From contig DATKPC010000132.1 in assembly GCA_035524275.1 (NCBI GenBank), positions 1 to 8,309 on the forward strand: a stretch of 8,309 bases of DNA, read 5' to 3'. The position numbers and the translations under genes were made by a program. Position 1 is the stretch's first letter, and each line of letters starts with the position of its first letter. Positions 1 to 5,401 of this stretch are shown piece by piece. This stretch comes from DATKPC01 sp035524275. GTDB lineage: Bacteria; Pseudomonadota; Gammaproteobacteria; Burkholderiales; Burkholderiaceae_F. The notes below the pieces were generated by a model. It had not been told where the DNA came from, did not search any database, and saw only the letters and a list, made by a program, of their open reading frames with translations.

Positions 1-39
1 GCCCCTGCGGGCGCCGTCTCGATTTGCGACGACGAGGCT

Positions 40-78
40 CCCCTCGCCCGCGAAGCGGGAGAGGGGTGGGGGAGAGGG
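40..78 (+). repeat. REP-like palindromic repeat, copy A
   Basis: This 39-base element is identical to the copy at 3474-3512 and is the reverse complement of 3384-3422. Bases 40-66 form an imperfect hairpin: an outer 6-bp stem CCCCTC/GAGGGG, one G/A mismatch, an inner 5-bp stem CCCGC/GCGGG and a GAA loop. Bases 57-78 hold four G-runs (GGG, GGGG, GGGGG, GGG) separated by AGA, T and AGA, which fits a G-quadruplex pattern. It lies 44 bases past the galT stop codon. The DNA at 15-39 resembles the spacer of the paired element near galK, so this is probably the right arm of another pair that continues outside the window. Bases 1-14 and 79-122 hold nothing else I can name. Confidence 0.85.
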
Positions 79-122
79 CGATCGCCGTCCACCCGCCCCC
101 AAGCCCCCCACACCGCGCGCCG

Positions 123-1169
123 CTAGCCGACCAGCCGCAACCGCTCCGCCGCCGTCTCCGGCGTGCTGTCCCGCTGCGGCTCGCCCAGCATCTCGTAGCC
201 GACCATGAACTTGCGGACGGTCGCGGAACGCAGCAGCGGCGGGTAGTAGTGCGCGTGCAGATGCGACTCCGGATGCGGCTGCCGGTCGTACGGATGCGCG
301 TGAAAACCCATCGAGTACGGGAACGGCACGTCGAAAAGACGGTCGTATCGCGTCACCAGGTCCTTGATGATCGCCGCCAGCAGGTCGCGTTCGTCGGCCG
401 ACAGGTCCTCGAGGCCGCCGACGTGCCGGCGCGGAAGCAGCAGCGTCTCGAACGGCCACATCGCCCAGAACGGGACGACGACCGTGAAGGCGTCGTTCTC
501 GCAGACGATCCGCTCGCCACGCTCGCGCTCCAGGCGCAGGTAGTCGCACAGCAGGCACGTGCCTCGACGCGCCCGGTAGTCGCGCAGCGCGGCAAGTTCG
601 CGCGCCGGCAGGTTCGGCAGCGACGCGGTGGCCCACACTTGGCAGTGCGGATGCGGATTGCTCGTTCCCATGATCGCGCCGCGATTCTCGAAGACCTGGA
701 TGTGCCGCACCCAGGGCACCGCGGCGAGCGAGCGGACCTGGTCGGTCCAGGTCTCGACGAGCGCATGCAGGTCGGCCTGCGCCATCTGCCCGATCGTCAG
801 GTCGTGGCGCGGCGAGAAGCAGATGACGCGACAGATGCCCGCCTCCGGGCGCGCCACCAGCAGTTCGGCGTCGTCGTCGGTCGCGGCTTGCGCGGCATCC
901 GCCTCGGCCGGCAGCGCACGCAGCGCCGGAAAGTCGTTGTCGAAGACGAACGTCGCGGCGTAGTCCGGATTGCGAATGCCGCCGACGCGCTCGTTGCCGG
1001 GGCACAGGTAGCAACCCGGGTCGTAGGCCGGCAGGCCCTGGACCGGCGGCTTCTCGACCTGTCCCAGCCACGGACGCTGCGTCCGGTGCGGCGAGACGAG
1101 GACCCACTCGGCGGTCAACGCGTTGTAGCGCCGATGCACCTGCTGCTTCAAGTCGAATGCGGCTGCCAT
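123..1169 (-). CDS. galT: Galactose-1-phosphate uridylyltransferase
   Basis: This 348-residue protein exchanges UMP between UDP-glucose and galactose-1-phosphate, giving UDP-galactose and glucose-1-phosphate in the cytosol (Leloir pathway). The HIT-like active site NPHPHCQVW is at 171-179; by alignment with the E. coli enzyme the nucleophile that becomes uridylylated is His175. The structural zinc site is visible as Cys53 and Cys56 (CYLC), His122 and His173. The second metal site is suggested by Glu191, His290, His305 and His307. The C-terminal LHAHYYPPLLRSATVRK and FMVGYEML blocks are typical of bacterial GalT. Its length equals that of E. coli GalT. I chose the ATG at 1169, which has a good GAGG site 8 bases upstream; an ATG at 1241 would add 24 unconserved residues and overlap galE. 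It is the last gene of the gal run, 10 bases after galE. Confidence 0.97.
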   Translation of the reverse strand: MAAAFDLKQQVHRRYNALTAEWVLVSPHRTQRPWLGQVEKPPVQGLPAYDPGCYLCPGNERVGGIRNPDYAATFVFDNDFPALRALPAEADAAQAATDDDAELLVARPEAGICRVICFSPRHDLTIGQMAQADLHALVETWTDQVRSLAAVPWVRHIQVFENRGAIMGTSNPHPHCQVWATASLPNLPARELAALRDYRARRGTCLLCDYLRLERERGERIVCENDAFTVVVPFWAMWPFETLLLPRRHVGGLEDLSADERDLLAAIIKDLVTRYDRLFDVPFPYSMGFHAHPYDRQPHPESHLHAHYYPPLLRSATVRKFMVGYEMLGEPQRDSTPETAAERLRLVG

Positions 1170-1177
1170 CGACGCGG

Positions 1178-1181
1178 CCTC
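1178..1181 (-). promoter_or_regulatory. Ribosome-binding site of galT
   Basis: On the minus strand the sequence reads TGAGG, followed by 8 bases and the galT ATG. The GAGG overlaps the TGA stop codon of galE, which suggests coupled translation and fixes the galT start at 1169 rather than 1241. Confidence 0.7.
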
Positions 1182-2166
1182 AGTCCTTGTAGCCACCGGG
1201 GTTGGCGAGGCGCCATTCCCAGGCGCTGCGGACGATCGCATCGAGGTCGGCGTGCGCCGGGCGCCAGCCGAGCTCGCGGATGATGTGCTCCGAACTGGCG
1301 ACGAGCACCGGCGGGTCGCCGTCGCGGCGCGCGGCCTCCACGACCGGAACCGCGCGCCCGGTGACGCGCTGCACCGCGTCGATCACCTGCCGCACGCTGA
1401 AGCCCTTCCCGTTGCCCAGGTTGTAGGCGAGTTGACCGCGATCGCGCAGCGCGACGAGCGCCAGGCGGTGGGCCTGCGCCAGGTCGGCCACGTGGACGTA
1501 GTCGCGCACGCAGGTGCCGTCGGGCGTCGGATAGTCGGTGCCGAGGATCGACAGCGCGCCGCGGTCCCCGGCGGCCGTGGCGAGCGCGAGCGGGATCAGG
1601 TGCGTTTCCGGCCGATGGTCCTCGCCGCGACCGGCCCAGGCGCCTGCCGCATTGAAGTAGCGCAGGCAGGCGACGTGCAGCCCGTGGATCCGGTGGAACC
1701 AGTGCAGCATCCGCTCCGCGATCAGCTTCGACTCGCCGTAGACGTTGATCGGCTGCAGCGGGTCCGATTCGACGATGGGCGTGCGCTGCGGCGTCCCGTA
1801 GAGCGCCGCGGTCGAGGAGAAGACGAAGCGCGGGATCGCATGCGCGATCGCCGCCTCGACCAGCGTCAGCGTATCGGCGCTGTTGTTGCGGAAGAATCGC
1901 GCCGGCTCGCGCATCGATTCGCCGGCCTCGATGAACGCGGCGAAGTTCATCACCGCATCGAAGCGGACCTCGCGCATCAGGCGGTCGAGCGCGTCGCGAT
2001 TCCCGATGTCGCCGACGACGAGCCGCGCGGCCTCGGGGACGGCGGCGCGATGGCCGCGACACAGGTTGTCGTAGACGACGACCTCGAAGCCGGACTCGAT
2101 CAGGTGCGCCGCGACGACGCTGCCGATATAGCCGGCGCCGCCCGTCACGAGGATGCGTTCGCTCAT
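1180..2166 (-). CDS. galE: UDP-glucose 4-epimerase
   Basis: This 328-residue short-chain dehydrogenase/reductase of the extended type interconverts UDP-galactose and UDP-glucose with a tightly bound NAD. It regenerates the UDP-glucose used by GalT and supplies UDP-galactose for surface polysaccharides. The NAD-binding glycine motif GGAGYIG is at 9-15. The catalytic triad is Thr119 (in FSSTAALYG), Tyr143 and Lys147 (YGESK). NxxAFxE-type and LRYFNAAGA (168-176) blocks are as expected for GalE. The residue matching the E. coli gatekeeper Tyr299 appears to be Leu288 (in PPVLVASS), so activity on N-acetylated UDP-hexosamines is possible but not shown. The ATG overlaps the galK stop as ATGA and has a strong GGGAGGG site. 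A longer reading of this frame to 3168 is only a shadow of galK. Confidence 0.96.
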   Translation of the reverse strand: MSERILVTGGAGYIGSVVAAHLIESGFEVVVYDNLCRGHRAAVPEAARLVVGDIGNRDALDRLMREVRFDAVMNFAAFIEAGESMREPARFFRNNSADTLTLVEAAIAHAIPRFVFSSTAALYGTPQRTPIVESDPLQPINVYGESKLIAERMLHWFHRIHGLHVACLRYFNAAGAWAGRGEDHRPETHLIPLALATAAGDRGALSILGTDYPTPDGTCVRDYVHVADLAQAHRLALVALRDRGQLAYNLGNGKGFSVRQVIDAVQRVTGRAVPVVEAARRDGDPPVLVASSEHIIRELGWRPAHADLDAIVRSAWEWRLANPGGYKD

Positions 2167-3323
2167 GATTCCCTCCCGGCGCCGTCGGCCGCGTGGCAGG
2201 CGCGGATCTCCGCGGCGATCCCGGTCGCCGCCTGGTACGCCGGCCCGAGGTGTTGCCGCAGCGCGTCGGCGTGCGCCTCGTCGACGAGGACGACGGCGCT
2301 GCCGCCAAAGCCGCCGCCGGTCATCCGGGCGCCCAGCACGTGCGGATTGCCGTCGCGCGTCGCCAGGTCGACCATCACGTCCAGCTCGGGACAACTGATC
2401 TCGAAGTCGTCGCGCATGCTCCGGTGCGACTCGGCCATCAGCGCGCCGATCGCGGCGCGATCGCGCGCCTCGAGCGCGGCGGCGAGGCGGTGGACGCGCG
2501 CATTTTCGGTGACGATATGGCGGCAGCGGCGGTAGATGAGTGGCGTGAGGAGATCGCGGTGCCGCTCCAGGTCGTCCCGCGTCACGTCGCGCAGCGACCG
2601 GATATCGGGCAGCGCCGCGGCGAGCTTCCGGACGCCTTCTTCGCATTCGGCGCGCCGCGTGTTGTAGCCGCCGGTGCTGATCTCGTGCTTCACCATCGTG
2701 TTGCAGATCACCATCTCGACGCCGTCGGGCAGCCGTACGATCCGGTGCGTCAGCGCGCGGCAATCGAGCAGGACCGCGCTGCCGGCCGCGCCGTGGCAGG
2801 ACACGTACTGGTCCATGATGCCGCAGCGGGCGCCGACGAATTCGTTCTCCGCGAACTGGCAGGCGAGCGCGAGCCGCTTGCGGTCGACGGCGTGTCCGGC
2901 GACGTCGAGCAGTGCGTAGCCGACGGCCACCTCGATGGCCGCCGACGAACTCAATCCGGCGCCAATCGGCACGTTGCTGTCGATCAGCAGGTCGGCCCCG
3001 CGCAGCGCGTAGCCGTCGCGCTGCAGCGACCACGCGACGCCGAGCGGATAGTCCGACCACTGCCGCGACCGCGCCGCGTCGCCGAGGCGCGCGGTGAACG
3101 TCGCGCCGACCGACTCGGAGTGGATCACGAGCCGGTCGTCGTCGCGCGGCGCGGCGACGACGCGACACGCCAGGTCGATGGCCGCCGGCAGCACGAAGCC
3201 CTCGTTGTAGTCGGTGTGCTCGCCGATCAGGTTGACGCGGCCCGGCGCCCGGAACACCGTGCCGTCGGTGCCGAAGCGCGCGCGGAAGCGGTGCTGCAGG
3301 TCGATCGTCGCGTTGTCGTTCAT
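2163..3323 (-). CDS. galK: Galactokinase
   Basis: This 386-residue GHMP-family kinase phosphorylates alpha-D-galactose at C1 using ATP. All three family motifs are present: the galactokinase signature GRVNLIGEHTDYN at 28-40, the ATP-binding loop PIGAGLSSSAAIE at 119-131 and the C-terminal MTGGGFGGSAV at 334-344. The catalytic base is probably Asp171 (CGIMDQ) with Arg29 assisting, by alignment with known galactokinases. The length fits the family (E. coli 382). The ATG at 3323 places the signature where E. coli GalK has it; an upstream extension to 3923 would run across the intergenic repeats and into galM antisense and is rejected. No Shine-Dalgarno sequence precedes the start. Four tandem 10-base repeats begin 8 bases upstream instead. 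The stop overlaps the galE ATG by 4 bases, implying coupling. Confidence 0.97.
   Translation of the reverse strand: MNDNATIDLQHRFRARFGTDGTVFRAPGRVNLIGEHTDYNEGFVLPAAIDLACRVVAAPRDDDRLVIHSESVGATFTARLGDAARSRQWSDYPLGVAWSLQRDGYALRGADLLIDSNVPIGAGLSSSAAIEVAVGYALLDVAGHAVDRKRLALACQFAENEFVGARCGIMDQYVSCHGAAGSAVLLDCRALTHRIVRLPDGVEMVICNTMVKHEISTGGYNTRRAECEEGVRKLAAALPDIRSLRDVTRDDLERHRDLLTPLIYRRCRHIVTENARVHRLAAALEARDRAAIGALMAESHRSMRDDFEISCPELDVMVDLATRDGNPHVLGARMTGGGFGGSAVVLVDEAHADALRQHLGPAYQAATGIAAEIRACHAADGAGRES
2171..2177 (-). promoter_or_regulatory. Ribosome-binding site of galE
   Basis: The minus strand reads GGGAGGG about 4-6 bases before the galE ATG, inside the last codons of galK. It is the strongest Shine-Dalgarno match in the gal run and supports the ATG at 2166 as the real start. 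Confidence 0.75.
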
Positions 3324-3330
3324 CGTGTTG

Positions 3331-3370
3331 GCGTGGTTACGCGTGGTTTCGCATGGTTTCGCGTGGTTTT
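3331..3370 (-). repeat. Four tandem 10-base repeats in the galK leader
   Basis: Four exact-length units lie head to tail at 3331-3340, 3341-3350, 3351-3360 and 3361-3370. On the plus strand they read GCGTGGTTAC, GCGTGGTTTC, GCATGGTTTC and GCGTGGTTTT, so each differs from the consensus GCGTGGTTTC by no more than one or two bases. On the transcribed strand the consensus is GAAACCACGC. The array ends 7 bases before the galK ATG and occupies the place of a ribosome-binding site. It is less G+C-rich than its surroundings. The period of about one helical turn would suit a protein-binding array, but replication slippage alone could also produce it. The function is unknown. Confidence 0.85.
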
Positions 3371-3383
3371 GGAGTGCGAGCGG

Positions 3384-3425
3384 CCCTCTCCCCCACCCCT
3401 CTCCCGCTTCGCGGGCGAGGGGCGA
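3384..3425 (-). repeat. REP-like repeat, copy B (left arm)
   Basis: This is the left arm of the paired element. Its first 39 bases are the exact reverse complement of copy A and copy C. The G-rich strand is the minus strand (3384-3405), the same strand as the gal mRNA, so a G-quadruplex could form in RNA just upstream of galK. Confidence 0.88.
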
Positions 3426-3470
3426 TCCCGTGTCCGCCGTTGTGACGACGCCTCGATTCTCGACGCCCGG

Positions 3471-3512
3471 TCGCCCCTCGCCCGCGAAGCGGGAGAGGGG
3501 TGGGGGAGAGGG
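3471..3512 (+). repeat. REP-like repeat, copy C (right arm)
   Basis: This is the right arm of the paired element. The 39 bases 3474-3512 are identical to copy A at the left edge of the window. The G-rich run (3491-3512) is on the plus strand, which is the template strand for galM-galK transcription. It starts within about 40 bases of the galM stop codon. Confidence 0.88.
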
Positions 3513-3549
3513 TCCGGAGCCGCGCCCACCACGCCCGCAAGATCGAATC

Positions 3550-4605
3550 CTAAAGCGCCGTGAATTCGTACGCCGTCGTCTGCCGATAGACCTCCCCGGG
3601 TCGCACGACGATCGACGGGAAGCCCGGGTGGTTCGGCGCGTCCGGATAGCCCTCCGCTTCGAGGCACAGCGCCGCGCGCGGACCGTAGCGCCGGCCGTCC
3701 TTGCCGACGATCGAGCCGTCGAGGAAGTTGCCGCTGTAGAACTGGATCGACGGCGCGGTCGTCCGCACGCGCATCGCGCGGCCGCTGGAACGGTCGTAGA
3801 CCTCGGCCGCGGTCGCCAAAGGCGTGTCCTGGCCGTCGAGCACGAACGCATGGTCGAAGCCGCGGGCGATCCGCACCTGCTCGTCCGCGGCGCCGATGCG
3901 GTCGCGTATCCGCACCGGCTCACGCAGGTCGAGCGCGCTGCCGGCGACGTCGCGCACGGCGCCCGTGGGAATCAGGCCGGCATCGACCTGCAACACGCGC
4001 GAGGCCGGGATCCGGATCTCGTGGTCGAGGATGTCGTTCGTCGCGCCGAGGTTGAAGTAGCCGTGGCTCGTCAGGTTGAGCGGCGTCGCGCGGTCGCTCG
4101 TCGCCTCGTAGCGGATCCGCAGCGCACCCTCGTGCGTCAGCGTGTAGACGACGCGGACCTCGACGCGTCCCGGGTAACCCTCGTCGCCATCGGGACTGAC
4201 GTGGTGCAGTTCCAGCGCCGGACCGTCGTCGTCGGCGACCGGCGCGGCCGACCAGGTCGCCTGGTCGAATCCGACGCGTCCGCCGTGAAGATGGTTCGGC
4301 CCATCGTTGGCGGCAAGTTCATGCGTCCGCCCGTCGAGCGTGAAGCGTGCCCGCGCGATACGGTTCGCGACGCGGCCGATCAGCGCGCCGATGTACGGCG
4401 TGTTGCGCGCGTAGCCGGCCGCGCTGGAGTGGCCGAGCACGACGTCGGCCTGCCGCCCGTGGCGATCCGGGACGCGCAGCGCCACCACGATGCCGCCGTA
4501 GTTCGTGATCTCCGCCTCGAGGCCGCGCCCGTTGTCGAGCACGTAGAGGTCGGCCGGCCTGCCGTTGGGCGCCATGCCGAAGGATCGCTTCTTCAGGTCC
4601 GCCAT
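3550..4605 (-). CDS. galM: Galactose mutarotase (aldose 1-epimerase)
   Basis: This 351-residue GalM-family protein interconverts the beta and alpha anomers of D-galactose and other aldoses, supplying alpha-galactose to GalK. The family's catalytic residues can be placed: His107 in NHLHGG, the general acid His181 in TSHGYFNLG, and the general base Glu316 in LCLEAEGYPDAPNHPGF. The N-terminal ITNYGGIV and NRIARARF blocks are also typical, and the length matches the usual 340-360. Residues after Glu316 read AE where most homologues that I recall have TQ or SQ; this is a mild deviation. There is no signal peptide, so it should be cytosolic. The ATG at 4605 has a GGAG 10 bases upstream. It is the first gene of the gal group and follows the RAYT gene by 75 bases. 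Confidence 0.96.
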   Translation of the reverse strand: MADLKKRSFGMAPNGRPADLYVLDNGRGLEAEITNYGGIVVALRVPDRHGRQADVVLGHSSAAGYARNTPYIGALIGRVANRIARARFTLDGRTHELAANDGPNHLHGGRVGFDQATWSAAPVADDDGPALELHHVSPDGDEGYPGRVEVRVVYTLTHEGALRIRYEATSDRATPLNLTSHGYFNLGATNDILDHEIRIPASRVLQVDAGLIPTGAVRDVAGSALDLREPVRIRDRIGAADEQVRIARGFDHAFVLDGQDTPLATAAEVYDRSSGRAMRVRTTAPSIQFYSGNFLDGSIVGKDGRRYGPRAALCLEAEGYPDAPNHPGFPSIVVRPGEVYRQTTAYEFTAL

Positions 4606-4615
4606 GCTCGTTGCA

Positions 4616-4619
4616 CTCC
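4616..4619 (-). promoter_or_regulatory. Ribosome-binding site of galM
   Basis: GGAG on the minus strand lies 10 bases before the galM ATG. No convincing -35/-10 promoter was recognised in the 75-base gap upstream, so galM may be read from further upstream or from a promoter I cannot see. Confidence 0.55.
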
Positions 4620-4656
4620 GCCGCCGGAAACGCCGGGAACGCGCGCCGGATTATCG

Positions 4657-4679
4657 CCGCCCGGACTGCAGCCGGGCGG
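4657..4679 (-). other. GC-rich hairpin directly after the RAYT gene
   Basis: An 8-bp perfect stem, CCGCCCGG paired with CCGGGCGG, encloses a 7-base loop (4665-4671). It begins one base after the RAYT stop codon and lies 51 bases before the galM ATG. No T-run follows on the minus strand, so intrinsic termination would be weak at best. It could be a terminator-like or mRNA-protecting stem, or a REP-type palindrome belonging to the RAYT. Its sequence differs from the four repeat copies elsewhere in the window. Confidence 0.5.
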
Positions 4680-4680
4680 A

Positions 4681-5382
4681 TCATTCATGCGGCGCCGCAA
4701 CCTTGCGCGGCCGGCCGCGCGGCCGCGCCCGCGGCATCGCCTGGCCGCGCGCCTCGAACGCGGCGAGCGTCTGCGGGCCCGGCAGCGGCGTCCCGGTGCG
4801 CTGCGCGCGACGCAACGCCTCGAGTTCGCGCGGGTCGATCGCTTCATCGCAGAGGCGGCGGTACGCGTCCTGTCGCTCGAACGGCGTGTTGCCGAGGTTC
4901 CAGTAGGCGGCCGCGTCGGTGATCAGCGGGTCGAGGCGCAGGCCGACGTGGTGGCCATGGCTCGACCAGGGATACGCCGACGGCTCGCCGACCAGCGCGG
5001 CGCGGACCGGGTTCGTCTCGATGTAGCGCATCGCGACGAGCAGGTCGCGCTCCGCATCCAGCGCCGCGCAGCGGAAGCGGCCGTCCCACAGCGTGCCGGT
5101 GCGCTGGTGGCGGCGATTGAAGCGACGGACGTAGGCACGGCCGACGTCCTGGATCGCGGCGCTCAGGGCGGCATCCGTCGCCGGCGTCGCGAGCAGGTGG
5201 AAGTGGTCCGGCATCAGCACGTACGCGTGCAGTTCCAGGCCGCGTGCGACCACGGCCTCCTTCAGCCGCGCGAGGAAGTCGAGGTGGTCCTCGCGATCGA
5301 GGAAAGTCGGCTGCCGGTTGTGGCCGCGCTGCATGACGAGGCTCGGCAGCCCCGCGAGCGCCAGTCGCGGCCTGCGTGCCAT
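4681..5382 (-). CDS. REP-associated tyrosine transposase (RAYT, Y1_Tnp family)
   Basis: This 233-residue protein belongs to the IS200/IS605-related Y1 transposase family, in the RAYT branch. These are usually single-copy chromosomal genes thought to cut and move REP palindromes. The N-terminal start MARRPRL with VMQRGHNRQ at 16-24 is characteristic. The HUH metal-binding motif HFH is at 60-62 in AYVLMPDHFHLL. The nucleophile is probably Tyr84 in GRAYVRRFNRRHQRTGTLWDGRF, and IETNPVRAALV (121-131) follows as usual. The C-terminus ends in an Arg/Pro-rich basic tail with RPRGRPRK, resembling an AT-hook. All key residues are present, so it looks intact. Its start is 19 bases after dgt, with a GAGG touching the ATG and therefore poorly spaced, hinting at weak or coupled translation. 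A hairpin follows directly. REP-like repeats lie elsewhere in the window; whether they are its substrate is unknown. Confidence 0.92.
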   Translation of the reverse strand: MARRPRLALAGLPSLVMQRGHNRQPTFLDREDHLDFLARLKEAVVARGLELHAYVLMPDHFHLLATPATDAALSAAIQDVGRAYVRRFNRRHQRTGTLWDGRFRCAALDAERDLLVAMRYIETNPVRAALVGEPSAYPWSSHGHHVGLRLDPLITDAAAYWNLGNTPFERQDAYRRLCDEAIDPRELEALRRAQRTGTPLPGPQTLAAFEARGQAMPRARPRGRPRKVAAPHE

Positions 5383-5401
5383 CCTCAGGTCGCGCGGCGG
5401 G

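Larger units (their letters stand above)
3384..3512. repeat. Paired REP-like element: 42-base perfect inverted repeat with 45-base spacer
   Basis: The arms 3384-3425 and 3471-3512 are perfect reverse complements around a 45-base spacer (3426-3470). Each arm contains its own imperfect hairpin (CCCCTC-G-CCCGC / GCGGG-A-GAGGGG) and a four-run G-tract. In the galM-galK transcript the C-rich arm comes first and the G-rich arm second. The RNA could therefore fold either as one 42-bp stem or as two small hairpins plus a possible G-quadruplex. No T-tract follows, so it is not a classical intrinsic terminator. It resembles the paired REP units (BIME-type) found between genes in proteobacteria and may stabilise, process or attenuate the transcript between galM and galK. 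Together with the tandem repeats it fills most of the 226-base gap between the two genes. Confidence 0.9.

Noticed and set aside
77..86. The 10-base palindrome GGCGATCGCC after galT
   Set aside because: It is short, overlaps the repeat edge, and GCGATCGC-type words are expected by chance in such G+C-rich DNA; no partner signal was seen.
1167..1241. A 24-residue N-terminal extension of GalT
   Set aside because: It overlaps the galE coding end, is not like known GalT N-termini, and the ATG at 1169 has a well-spaced GAGG.
1180..3168. A 662-residue minus-strand frame running from inside galK through galE
   Set aside because: Only the last 328 residues are GalE. The earlier part is Arg-rich shadow of galK in another frame, and the ATG at 2166 has a strong ribosome-binding site.
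3384..3512. The inverted repeat as a classical rho-independent terminator
   Set aside because: There is no T-run after the stem on the transcribed strand, and the same repeat occurs in other contexts such as upstream of aroK.
3384..3512. A CRISPR-like array from the repeated units
   Set aside because: There are only two copies here, in inverted rather than direct orientation, with no regular spacers and no cas genes.
4606..4656. A possible second hairpin from CCGGCG/CGCCGG words between galM and the RAYT hairpin
   Set aside because: The candidate stems are short, with several competing pairings and no clear single structure.
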